This document shows, piece by piece, positions 8,658-18,584 of a DNA stretch of 64,000 bases. Under the pieces are notes generated by a model. The model did not search any database, had not been told where the DNA came from, and saw nothing but the letters and a program-made list of their open reading frames with translations. Origin of the DNA: Cupriavidus pauculus (GTDB lineage: Bacteria; Pseudomonadota; Gammaproteobacteria; Burkholderiales; Burkholderiaceae); assembly GCF_008693385.1 (NCBI RefSeq), contig NZ_CP044065.1, positions 248,001-312,000 on the forward strand, read 5' to 3'. How positions within the stretch are numbered: the stretch's first letter is position 1; the number at the start of each line of letters is the position of its first letter. A program made the position numbers and the translations under genes.

Positions 8658-9439
8658 TGCGCGGCACGGTTTCGTTTGCGCGCGAAGGCGCGGTCGCCAC
8701 GGTCACGCTCGCGCACGCGGGCAAGCTCAATGCAATTTCCGTGGCGATGTGGCAGTCGCTCGCAAGCGGTTTTGCCGCATTGTCGGCCGATGCCTCGCTG
8801 CGCTGCGTGGTCATTCGCGGCGCCGACGGCAACTTTGCCGCGGGTGCCGATATCGCCGAGTTCCCGCAGGTACGCGGTGACGAAGCGGCCCTGCGGCACT
8901 ATCACATGGAGACGATCGCGCCCGCGCTCGCCGCCATCGCCGGCTGCACGCACCCGACCGTCGCGATGATCGAAGGGGTGTGCGTCGGCGGCGGGCTCGA
9001 GATCGCGTGCAACTGCGACCTGCGCATCGCCGCGGACGACAGCCGCTTCGGCGTCCCCATCAACCGGCTCGGCTTTCCGATGGCGCCGGGCGAACTGCGC
9101 GGGCTGCTGGCCCTCGCGGGGCGCGCGGTGACGCTCGAGATCCTGCTCGAAGGCCGCGTGTTCGGCGCGGCGGAGGCCGAGCGCAAGGGGTTGCTCACGC
9201 GCGTGGTGCCCCACGCCGCGCTCGCGGAAGAACTGCATGCCACGGTAAGCCGGCTATGCGCCGGCGCGCCGCTGGCCGCGCGCATCAACAAGACGACGAT
9301 CGCGCGTCTGGCCCCTGCGCCGGACCCGCTGACCGAGGCCGAACTCGACGCGCATTTCGCCTACGCGCGCAGCCGCGACCATGCCGAAGGCGTAGCCGCG
9401 TTTCTCGCGCGCCGGCCACCTGCTTTCACCGGGGAGTAA
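8657..9439 (+). CDS. enoyl-CoA hydratase/isomerase (crotonase) family protein
   Basis: 260 residues with the crotonase fold. The oxyanion-hole segments are seen at AAGADIAEF (about residue 60) and VCVGGGLEIACNCDLRIA (about 111-128). The first catalytic glutamate of hydratases is present in GGGLEIA. The second, normally in FGxPE, is replaced: here the segment reads FGVPINRLG. The protein may therefore not be a classical hydratase; other crotonase activities such as decarboxylase or thioesterase are possible. It is translationally coupled to the Bug gene and lies 1 base before the CoA synthetase gene, so it likely acts in malonate or another short acyl-CoA route. Confidence 0.88.
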   Translation: MRGTVSFAREGAVATVTLAHAGKLNAISVAMWQSLASGFAALSADASLRCVVIRGADGNFAAGADIAEFPQVRGDEAALRHYHMETIAPALAAIAGCTHPTVAMIEGVCVGGGLEIACNCDLRIAADDSRFGVPINRLGFPMAPGELRGLLALAGRAVTLEILLEGRVFGAAEAERKGLLTRVVPHAALAEELHATVSRLCAGAPLAARINKTTIARLAPAPDPLTEAELDAHFAYARSRDHAEGVAAFLARRPPAFTGE

Positions 9440-9440
9440 G

Positions 9441-11051
9441 ATGTCGGCCGGCCCCAGTGGCGCCGCCTGCTTCCCGTTCTCACCGATCCACATTTTCATG
9501 AACGCCAATCTGTTCGCCCTGTTCGAATCCCGCTTTCCGGCCGACCGTACGGCCTGCTGCATCGAGACCCATGACGGCCTCTACTACACGTGGGATGACC
9601 TCGACCGCGCCACGGCCAAGCTGGCCAACCTGCTGACGGCGCTGAAGCTGCCCGCCGGCGCGCGCGTGGCCGTGCAGGTGGAGAAGTCGCCGGAAGCGCT
9701 GTTCCTGTACCTGGCCACGCTGCGCGCGGGTTATGTGTATCTGCCGCTGAACACCGCGTATCAGGAAGCGGAGATCGACTACTTCGTCGGCAACGCCGAA
9801 CCGTCGGTGGTCGTGTGCAGCAGCGCGAATTTTGGCTGGGTGTCGAAGGTGGCATTCCGCCATGGCACGGAACATGTGTTCACGCTCGACGACGACCGCT
9901 CGGGCTCGCTGCTCGCGCGCGCGGCCGCGCATCCGGACAGGTTCGAGACCGTGGCCCGCGAGGACGACGACCTTGCCGCGATCCTGTACACGTCCGGCAC
10001 CACGGGCCGCAGCAAGGGCGCCATGCTCACGCACCACAACCTTGCCGCCAATGCGTTGACGCTGCATGCGTACTGGGGCTGGCGCAGCGACGACGTGCTG
10101 CTGCACATGCTGCCGATCTTCCATGTGCATGGCCTGTTCGTGGCGTCGCATGGCGCGCTGCTGGCCGGTGCCAAGATGATCTGGGCGCCGAAGCTCGATA
10201 TGGCGCAGATCCTGAAATTCCTGCCGCGCTCGACCGTGATGATGGGCGTGCCCACGTATTACGTGCGCATGCTGCAGGAGCCGCGCTTCGACGACGACAC
10301 CTGCCGCCGCATGCGGCTGTTCGTGTCGGGTTCGGCGCCGCTGCTGCTGGAGACGTTCGACGCGTTCCGCGAGCGCACGGGCCATACGATTCTCGAGCGC
10401 TATGGCATGAGCGAGACCGTGATGCTCGTGTCGAATCCGTACGACAGCGCGCTCGGCGAGCGGATCGGCGGCACCGTGGGCAAGCCGCTGCCGGGCGTCT
10501 CCGTGCGCGTGGTCGATGGCGAAGGCCATGCCTGCCCGCCGGGCGAGATCGGCAATATCGAGGTCAGGGGACCGAACGTGTTCAAGGGCTACTGGCGCAT
10601 GCCCGAGAAGACGGCCGAGGAATTCACGGCCGACGGCTGGTTCCGTACGGGCGACGTGGGCCGCTTCGGAGGCGCGATCGTCAGCCATGCGGGCGAGCGC
10701 AAGGTGCCCGACGACTACGTCACGATCGTGGGCCGCAGCAAGGACCTGATCATCTCCGGCGGCTACAACGTGTACCCGAAGGAGATCGAGAGCTTTATCG
10801 ACGAGATGCCGGGTGTGGCGGAGTCCGCCGTGATCGGCGTGCCGCACAAGGATTTCGGCGAGGCCGTGGTGGCGGTGGTGGTGCGCAAGCCGGGCAGCGA
10901 GTTCGATGAAGCGGGTCTGATCGGCACGCTGAAGACGCGCATCGCCAACTTCAAGGTGCCCAAGCGCGTGCATGTCGTGGACGAGCTGCCGCGCAACACG
11001 ATGGGCAAGGTACAGAAGAACGTGCTGCGCCAGCAGTTCGGCATGCTGTAA
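9441..11051 (+). CDS. matB: malonyl-CoA synthetase (AMP-forming acyl-CoA ligase)
   Basis: 536 residues. ANL-family motifs are clear: YTSGTTGRSKGAM (about 182-194), LERYGMSET, WFRTGDVG, GRSKDLIISGGYNVYPKEIE and the C-terminal lysine in PRNTMGKVQKN. It joins malonate to CoA using ATP. The identification as MatB rests on sequence resemblance and on the decarboxylase in the same operon. GGGGAG before the ATG at 9441 supports this start, though homologues begin at MNANLFALF (ATG at 9498). About 12 extra residues (FGGAIVSHAGERKVP region) sit between GDVGR and YVTIVGRSKD compared with the family as I remember it. Confidence 0.9.
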   Translation: MSAGPSGAACFPFSPIHIFMNANLFALFESRFPADRTACCIETHDGLYYTWDDLDRATAKLANLLTALKLPAGARVAVQVEKSPEALFLYLATLRAGYVYLPLNTAYQEAEIDYFVGNAEPSVVVCSSANFGWVSKVAFRHGTEHVFTLDDDRSGSLLARAAAHPDRFETVAREDDDLAAILYTSGTTGRSKGAMLTHHNLAANALTLHAYWGWRSDDVLLHMLPIFHVHGLFVASHGALLAGAKMIWAPKLDMAQILKFLPRSTVMMGVPTYYVRMLQEPRFDDDTCRRMRLFVSGSAPLLLETFDAFRERTGHTILERYGMSETVMLVSNPYDSALGERIGGTVGKPLPGVSVRVVDGEGHACPPGEIGNIEVRGPNVFKGYWRMPEKTAEEFTADGWFRTGDVGRFGGAIVSHAGERKVPDDYVTIVGRSKDLIISGGYNVYPKEIESFIDEMPGVAESAVIGVPHKDFGEAVVAVVVRKPGSEFDEAGLIGTLKTRIANFKVPKRVHVVDELPRNTMGKVQKNVLRQQFGML

Positions 11052-11075
11052 CGCCGAGGCGCATCGAGGGGGTGT

Positions 11076-11100
11076 TCCCCTCTCCCGCCGGGAGAGGGGA
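11076..11100. repeat. perfect 11-bp hairpin between convergent genes
   Basis: TCCCCTCTCCC and GGGAGAGGGGA flank a GCC loop. It lies between the stops of matB (rightward) and the SIMPL gene (leftward). No T-run follows on either strand, so it is not a standard intrinsic terminator. It resembles REP-like intergenic palindromes and may stabilise transcript ends. Confidence 0.6.
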
Positions 11101-11108
11101 CGATGGGA

Positions 11109-11810
11109 TTACTTCAGCATCTGCACGGAGCCGTTCACGGACACCGTGACCTGTGCCTTGCCGCCTTCGACGGGCACGGGCACCGCCGCATCGGCGGACA
11201 TCGCCTTGGCCGCGTACATGCGCGGCATCGGCGGCATCACGCCGCCGGACTCGTTTACCGACACTTCCCGGATCGTATAGCTGCCGTAGCCGAACAGCTT
11301 CGTGGTCTGCTGCGCCTTGTCGCGGAACGAGGCCACGGCCTCTTCGGCGAGCTTGCTTTCGGCGGCCAGGCGCGCCTCGCGCGACAGCGAGAACGCGATG
11401 TTCTGCACCTGCATCTGGCTGGCGAGGTCACCGGCGAGCTTCGATACCGCGGCAAAGTCGCGCGACTTGAGGACGACCTCCGAGCGGCCGCGCCACGTGC
11501 TGATGCGGCCGTTGCGATCGGTGGTCGGCTGGATCGTGAAGCCGCCCGACTGCGCTTCCACGCCCGAGACGCGCTTGGCCTGCGCCAGTACCGCGGTGGT
11601 CTTTGCCGACAGAGCCGACGAGATTGCGCCCGGTTCCGCGCCTTCCTGCTCGGCGGCGAGCGTGACCTGCACGATATCGGTGGGTACTTCCGTCACGGCC
11701 TGCGCGGCGAGCGACAGCACGCCCGCGGGCGGCGGCACCGTTTGCGCGGAGACGCCCGTGGACGCGAGCGCGGCAGTACCCAGCAGCGTGGCGGCAAGCA
11801 TGTTCTTCAT
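11109..11810 (-). CDS. SIMPL-domain (DUF541) periplasmic protein
   Basis: 233 residues with a signal peptide (MKNMLAATLLGTAALASTGVSAQ, cut after SAQ or VSA). The mature protein has the DUF541 pattern: VLSLAAQAVTEVPTDIVQVTLAAE near the N-terminus, GFTIQPTTDRNGRISTWRGR in the middle and a tail of beta strands. This family resembles the Brucella antigen BP26 and E. coli YggE; its biochemical role is not settled. GGAGAA precedes the ATG at 11810, so this start is preferred over an upstream one at 11849. It stands alone. Confidence 0.88.
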   Translation of the reverse strand: MKNMLAATLLGTAALASTGVSAQTVPPPAGVLSLAAQAVTEVPTDIVQVTLAAEQEGAEPGAISSALSAKTTAVLAQAKRVSGVEAQSGGFTIQPTTDRNGRISTWRGRSEVVLKSRDFAAVSKLAGDLASQMQVQNIAFSLSREARLAAESKLAEEAVASFRDKAQQTTKLFGYGSYTIREVSVNESGGVMPPMPRMYAAKAMSADAAVPVPVEGGKAQVTVSVNGSVQMLK

Positions 11811-11910
11811 ATTGTTCTCCCGTTCAAATGTGGTGGCATTCAGACGCACTGGCGCGCGCTTCGTTCCGTAGGACGGGACTCGAGCGCGGGCGACAGTGTT
11901 TCCAGATGTA

Positions 11911-12393
<483 letters not shown>

Positions 12394-12412
12394 GTCAGGG
12401 ATGCGGAAAAGG

Positions 12413-12451
12413 AAAAAGGCAGTGGTTTCGTGAAAAACCACCGCCTTTTTT
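12413..12451 (-). terminator. intrinsic terminator at the 3' end of 6S RNA
   Basis: 11-bp stem (plus-strand arms GGCAGTGGTTT at 12418-12428 and AAACCACCGCC at 12435-12445, one G-T pair). It is flanked by A5 on the left and T6 on the right, so it can work in both directions. On the minus strand it directly follows the 6S RNA. Confidence 0.8.
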
Positions 12452-12454
12452 GGG

Positions 12455-12636
12455 GGTCCCCGCCTCGGCCGCTAGATCGGCATCCTGAACCCAAGTGAGG
12501 TTCAGAGTGGCTGCGGAAGTCGTATTTCGGGTACATCACCCACTCAGGGAGTCCAGGCTTGGCCCAGACTATGAATGCGGCGACGCGCTCGCCCACACGA
12601 CATGATCCCGCACCATGCAATGCATATCGGTTCAAG
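12455..12636 (-). ncRNA. ssrS: 6S RNA
   Basis: 6S RNA binds the sigma-70 RNA polymerase holoenzyme by mimicking an open promoter. On the minus strand the segment has the parts of E. coli 6S RNA in the same order: a 5' side with GGGCCAAGCCTGGACTCCCTGAG, here split as GGGCCAAGCC and GGACTCCCTGAG, then a central region, then the 3' hairpin CTGAACC-TCACTT-GGGTTCAG and a closing GGCCGAGGCGGGGAC. It sits between zapA and the EVE gene; zapA-ssrS order is conserved in proteobacteria. A terminator follows. The 5' end is approximate: CATAAT 7-12 bases upstream could be its -10 element. Confidence 0.78.
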
Positions 12637-12672
12637 GAATTATGACCTTCACGAACCAGGCAGGGAAACTGT

Positions 12673-12716
12673 CAAACGTCTGACTTTCGACAAATCTATC
12701 GTATGTCAGACGTTTG
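12673..12716. repeat. 12-bp perfect inverted repeat upstream of 6S RNA
   Basis: CAAACGTCTGAC (12673-12684) and GTCAGACGTTTG (12705-12716) are exact complements separated by 20 bases. They lie just upstream of the likely 6S start. There is no T-run, so it is not a terminator; it could be a regulator site or an RNA hairpin in the longer precursor. Confidence 0.6.
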
Positions 12717-12830
12717 CCGTTTCTTCAAAGGATGGGATGAGAACGGCGGCCCGGCACGGTAACCTGGCCATTTTCTGCTCCCTGCATTCACTTCGCTGAC
12801 CGCGTCGTGGCTGCGTCGAACAGTGGCTCC

Positions 12831-12859
12831 ACTATACACCGCGCTGCGGGCCATACCAA
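12831..12859 (-). promoter_or_regulatory. sigma-70-type promoter, minus strand
   Basis: On the minus strand TTGGTA (12859-12854), a 17-base spacer and TATAGT (12836-12831) form a good promoter, with transcription starting near 12824. It points to 6S RNA about 190 bases downstream. E. coli ssrS also has a distal promoter giving a longer precursor, so this may be the equivalent. Confidence 0.5.
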
Positions 12860-12976
12860 GTCCGTCCTGCCGTATGGTTACATTTTCCGCGGCGCAGTAC
12901 ACCCAACCACACTCGGGATATCGGTACGGCGCGATGAACTTCAAGGCTCACATGCCAGAAAAATTCAGCGTGCCGG

Positions 12977-13306
12977 TCAGCGCGAATCCGTGCCGACATG
13001 CGCGTATTGCCGCAATGCTTCGTCCGCGCGTTCGTTGAGTTCGCGAATACGCGCGCGCACCGCATCGACCGGTATCGTGCCATCCTCGTCCTGCTTGCGA
13101 CGCAGGGCGAGCAGGTCCGACGCGATGCTGATCGCGGCCATCACCGCGACGCGCTCGACACCCTTCGCGGCCACGTTGCCCTTGAGCTTGTTCATCTGCG
13201 CATCGACGAGCGCAACGGCTTCCAGCAGCGCCGCTTCGTTGTCGGGCGCGATGGCGAACCGGTACGGCTGGCCGGCGATGGTGAGTTCCACTTGCTTGTT
13301 GCTCAT
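12977..13306 (-). CDS. zapA: cell division protein ZapA
   Basis: 109 residues, typical length. The N-terminal part (VELTIAGQPYRFAIAPDNE) and the helical remainder (LLEAVALVDAQMNKLK, ERVAVMAAISIASDLL) match ZapA, a small cytoplasmic protein that cross-links FtsZ filaments at the division ring. Its start overlaps the stop of the upstream ZapB-like gene by 4 bases, so the two are translationally coupled. 6S RNA lies downstream. Confidence 0.93.
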   Translation of the reverse strand: MSNKQVELTIAGQPYRFAIAPDNEAALLEAVALVDAQMNKLKGNVAAKGVERVAVMAAISIASDLLALRRKQDEDGTIPVDAVRARIRELNERADEALRQYAHVGTDSR

Positions 13307-13641
13307 GCATGTTCTCCGGGAGCCCGTTGTGTGCCTGGCGTGCCTGCCGTGCCCGCGGTGGCCGTCGCGCCGCCGTCGCCGAGCAGATCGAGCTGGCGCG
13401 CGTCGCTGGCGGTCGGCAGCTTGTCCAGGATCGACTGGATGCGCAGCTGCGCTTCCTCGATCTTGATATTGAGCAGTTCGCGATCGGCGGCCATGGCCTC
13501 GCGCTCGCCGCGCAGCTGGCTCGCTTCGTTCTGCAGGCGGTCGATCTCCGCGCGCAGCCGCTGGTTCTCGGCCGCCAGCGTGTCCGCGTGATGGAGTACG
13601 CGCCCGATCTTGGCAGCCAGTTGTTCAAGTTCAGTGAGCAT
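13303..13641 (-). CDS. ZapB-like coiled-coil division protein
   Basis: 112 residues. Residues 1-75 are a continuous coiled coil (LEQLAAKIGRV, ENQRLRAEIDRLQNEASQLR), followed by an Ala/Gly/Thr-rich tail. Small coiled-coil proteins in front of zapA in beta-proteobacteria are taken as ZapB-type partners linking ZapA to other division proteins. The function is inferred from coiled coil and context. The ATG at 13641 begins the coiled coil; an upstream open frame to 13860 has no support. Confidence 0.8.
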   Translation of the reverse strand: MLTELEQLAAKIGRVLHHADTLAAENQRLRAEIDRLQNEASQLRGEREAMAADRELLNIKIEEAQLRIQSILDKLPTASDARQLDLLGDGGATATAGTAGTPGTQRAPGEHA

Positions 13642-13824
13642 AGTTGCCTGAGGTCCGGTTTTGAAGTCGGCGATTTTTTGCGTCGGTGTTCCGGATTCTA
13701 GCCGAATGGTGGACGCATTCCACCTGCGATGCCACGTCGGCCAAGCCGGGTCCGACCCGCATCGCGCGCGGAAGTTGCATCGGATGCGGGGGAAATGCCA
13801 GTTAACGGCACGCATCGTGCCGCA

Positions 13825-13853
13825 TTGACGCCATCTGTGAAACTCCCTACACT
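13825..13853 (+). promoter_or_regulatory. promoter of the btuB operon
   Basis: TTGACG (13825-13830), a 17-base spacer and TACACT (13848-13853) give a near-consensus sigma-70 promoter. The predicted start near 13860 is exactly where the riboswitch begins. Confidence 0.7.
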
Positions 13854-13860
13854 CGCGCAC

Positions 13861-14084
13861 GTTCCAGGTGCTCGCCCGGCCGATTCATGCGTCCGGGCAG
13901 TTCAACGGGAAACAGGGAGCCAGCGCCGGCAGCAAGCCGGAGCCAGCCAACCTGTGCTGCCCCCGCAACGGTAAGCGACCGCGAACATGCCATATGTTCG
14001 CAGGGCTGTCCGGAAGCCACTGCATGCGCCATGCATGCGGGAAGGCGGCCGGCCTGATGTCGTCAGCCCGGATACCGGCCTGAA
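13861..14084 (+). ncRNA. cobalamin riboswitch
   Basis: The leader carries the ordered conserved blocks of the adenosylcobalamin aptamer: an initial GGTGC, the block CTGCCCCCGCAACGGTAAG (13956-13974), the B12 box core GGAAGCCACTG (14011-14021), GGGAAGGCGG (14039-14048) and the closing GTCAGCCCGGATACCGGCC (14061-14079). It lies between the promoter and btuB, so high cobalamin should repress the whole transport and salvage operon. About 84 bases separate it from btuB, which gives room for an expression platform hiding the ribosome site; no T-run terminator is seen. Confidence 0.96.
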
Positions 14085-14167
14085 CGCGGGCGCGCGCGCA
14101 AGTGCCGCCACTTCGCCAAACGGTCCGCGGGGGAACGGGCCTGGCACATCCACATCCCATCCTAGAA

Positions 14168-16102
<1,935 letters not shown>

Positions 16103-16111
16103 CGGGGCGCC

Positions 16112-17119
16112 ATGGCTGAGTTCCGGCGCGCGCTCGCGATCTGGCTGGCCCTCGCCATGGCGGGGCTCGGCGTGTTCGCGCTCTCGCTGGCGCTCGGCAG
16201 CGTGCCGCTCGACGCGGCGCAGCTGTGGGCCGCGCTGACGGGCGCGGACAGCGGGACGGCCGGAGCGATCGTGCGGGAGCTGCGGCTGCCGCGCGCGATG
16301 GCCGCGTTCGCCTGCGGCGGGCTGCTCGCGCTCTCGGGCGCGCTGATGCAGGTGCTGCTGCGCAATCCGCTCGCCGAGCCGTACGTGCTCGGCGTATCGG
16401 GTGGCGCGGCCACCGGCGCGCTGCTGGCGATGCTGACGATGGCGCCGCTGTGGAGCGTGCAGGCCGGCGCGGCCGGCGGCGCGCTGTGCTCGATGGTGCT
16501 GGTGGCGACGCTCGCGCGGCGCGACCTCCTGCATCCGCAGGTACAGGGCGGGCATCACGAGGCCGGCGCGCGTCTGCTGCTCACGGGCGTGATCATCGCC
16601 GCGGGCTGGGGCGCGCTGATTACGCTGATTCTTGCCGTGGCGCCCGAGTCCCGGCTGCGCGGCATGCTGTTCTGGCTGACGGGCGATCTCGGCGGGACCG
16701 CGAGCTACGCCGCCGCGCTGGGCACGCTCCTGGTGTCCATGGCCGTGGTGATGCCGATGGCGCGCTCGCTCAACGTGATGCTGCTGGGCGAGACCGTGGC
16801 GCAGGCGCTCGGCGTGCACGTGGGCCGCGTGCGGGGCATCACGTTCCTGGTGGCGTCGTTCGCGATTGCCGCGGCGATCACGACCGCGGGGTCGATCGGC
16901 TTCGTCGGCCTCGTCGTGCCGCATCTGGTGCGGCTGGCGTGGGGCAACGACCAGCGCTTTCTGCTGCCGGCCGCGGTGTTGCTGGGCGGAACGCTGCTGA
17001 TGGCCGCCGATCTGATCGCGCGGACGGTGATCGCGCCCGCGCAGTTGCCGGTGGGCGTCATCACCGCGCTGCTGGGCGTGCCGACTTTCCTCTATCTGCT
17101 GTTGCGGAGGCCACGATGA
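16112..17119 (+). CDS. btuC: cobalamin ABC transporter permease (FecCD family)
   Basis: 335 residues and about ten membrane helices. Family motifs include LRLPRAMAAFACGGLLALSGALMQ, NPLAEPYVLGVSGGA and GSIGFVGLVVPHLVRL, the last near the coupling helix that contacts the ATPase. It lies 9 bases after btuB and its stop overlaps the btuD start (ATGA). It should move corrinoid across the inner membrane, with BtuD supplying energy and BtuF delivering substrate. Confidence 0.93.
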   Translation: MAEFRRALAIWLALAMAGLGVFALSLALGSVPLDAAQLWAALTGADSGTAGAIVRELRLPRAMAAFACGGLLALSGALMQVLLRNPLAEPYVLGVSGGAATGALLAMLTMAPLWSVQAGAAGGALCSMVLVATLARRDLLHPQVQGGHHEAGARLLLTGVIIAAGWGALITLILAVAPESRLRGMLFWLTGDLGGTASYAAALGTLLVSMAVVMPMARSLNVMLLGETVAQALGVHVGRVRGITFLVASFAIAAAITTAGSIGFVGLVVPHLVRLAWGNDQRFLLPAAVLLGGTLLMAADLIARTVIAPAQLPVGVITALLGVPTFLYLLLRRPR

Positions 17120-17943
17120 GCCCGTCTGCCGACTGGATGCTGCCGCGTGCCGAATGTCCGCGCCTCGTGCTGGACGATATCCGGCTGCGCGCGGGCGCGC
17201 GCGTGCTCGTCGATGGGCTGGGCCTGACCGTCGGCGCGGGCGAACTGTGGGTCGTGGTCGGACCCAACGGCGTGGGCAAGTCCACGCTGATGGGCGTGCT
17301 GGCCGGCCTGCGTGCCGCGGACGGGGGCGAGGCGCGGCTCGACGACGTGCCGCTCGCGCGCATCGCGCCGCCCGCGCTCGCGCTGCGGCGCGCCTATCTG
17401 CCGCAGGCGATCCACGACACGTTCTCGATGTCCGTAACGGACGCGGTACGCGTCGGCCGGCATCCGCACCTCTCCGGATGGGGCTGGAGCGGGCGCGACG
17501 ACGATACGATCGTGGCCGATGCGATGACCGCGCTGGACCTCGACGGCTTTGCCGCGCGCGACGTCATGACGCTCTCCGGCGGTGAACGCCAGCGCGTGGC
17601 GCTCGCCGCGACGCTCGCGCAGCAGGCGCCGCTGCTGCTGCTCGACGAACCGGTGGCGCATCTGGACCTGCGCCATCAGATTCTGGTGCTCGATCTTCTG
17701 ACGCGCCTCGTGCGCGCGGGCCGCCATGCGGCGGTGGTGATCGTGCACGACCTCAATCTTGCGCGCCGCTACGCGACCCATGCGCTGCTGATGGCCGAGG
17801 ACGGCCACGCGCTGCATGGGCCCGCCGGCGACGTGCTTACGCCCGAACGGTGCTCGCGCGCGCTGCGCACGCCGATCATCAGTGTCACCGATGGCACGCA
17901 ATGGGCGCTGATTCCCGATGGAACCCGACATGACGACCGATAA
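17116..17943 (+). CDS. btuD: cobalamin ABC transporter ATP-binding protein
   Basis: 275 residues. Walker A GPNGVGKST, Q-loop in YLPQAIHD, signature LSGGERQRVALA, Walker B LLLLDEPVAHLD and the switch histidine in VIVHDLNLA are all intact. It belongs to the iron-siderophore/B12 class of ATPases. The start overlaps btuC by 4 bases; its 3' end overlaps cobO by 14 bases. Confidence 0.94.
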   Translation: MSPSADWMLPRAECPRLVLDDIRLRAGARVLVDGLGLTVGAGELWVVVGPNGVGKSTLMGVLAGLRAADGGEARLDDVPLARIAPPALALRRAYLPQAIHDTFSMSVTDAVRVGRHPHLSGWGWSGRDDDTIVADAMTALDLDGFAARDVMTLSGGERQRVALAATLAQQAPLLLLDEPVAHLDLRHQILVLDLLTRLVRAGRHAAVVIVHDLNLARRYATHALLMAEDGHALHGPAGDVLTPERCSRALRTPIISVTDGTQWALIPDGTRHDDR

Positions 17944-18562
17944 CGAGAGCAACATCCCCGACGATGGCCGCGACGAGCGGCACAAGGCGCGCATGGAGCG
18001 CAAGAAGGAAGTGGTCGATCAGAAGATCGCGTCCGCGCAGATCGAGCGCGGCGTGATCGTGATCACCACGGGCAACGGCAAGGGCAAGTCGAGCTCGGGC
18101 TTCGGCATGGTGGTGCGCGCGATGGGCCACGGCATGAAGACGGCCGTGGTGCAGTTCATCAAGGGCGCGATTCCGAGCGGCGAGGAACAGTTCCTGCGGC
18201 GCTTTCCGGACGAATGCGCGTTCCACGTGATGGGCGAGGGCTATACGTGGGAGACACAGGACCGCTCGCGCGACGTGGCGAAGGCGGAAGCCGCCTGGGA
18301 AGTCGCGCGCGGACTGCTGTCCGACCCGTCGGTCGCACTCGTATTGCTCGACGAGCTGAACATCGCGCTCAAGCTCCATTACCTCGACGTGGATCGCGTG
18401 ATCGCCGACCTGCGCGCGCGTCCGCCGATGCAGCATGTGGTGATCACGGGCCGGGGCGCGCCGCAGGCGCTGATCGATGCCGCCGATACGGTCACCGACA
18501 TGACGCTGGTCAAGCACGCGTTCAAGGCGGGCGTGAAGGCGCAGCGCGGCGTGGAGATGTAG
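17930..18562 (+). CDS. cobO: cob(I)yrinic acid a,c-diamide adenosyltransferase
   Basis: 210 residues, CobA/CobO/BtuR type. The P-loop GNGKGKSSS and the segments RAMGHGMKTAVVQFIKG, ALVLLDELNIALK and HVVITGRGAPQALIDAAD match the family. It transfers the 5'-deoxyadenosyl group of ATP to reduced corrinoid. ATG 17930 (MTTDNES) is used; ATG 17918 is also in frame. It overlaps btuD, placing adenosylation directly behind import in one operon. Confidence 0.95.
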   Translation: MTTDNESNIPDDGRDERHKARMERKKEVVDQKIASAQIERGVIVITTGNGKGKSSSGFGMVVRAMGHGMKTAVVQFIKGAIPSGEEQFLRRFPDECAFHVMGEGYTWETQDRSRDVAKAEAAWEVARGLLSDPSVALVLLDELNIALKLHYLDVDRVIADLRARPPMQHVVITGRGAPQALIDAADTVTDMTLVKHAFKAGVKAQRGVEM

Positions 18563-18584
18563 AAACGATTTACAGTTACGGAAT

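Noticed and set aside
12394..12441. Longer N-terminus for the EVE protein starting at GTG 12441
   Set aside because: The codon lies inside the terminator hairpin of 6S RNA and the added residues do not resemble the family.
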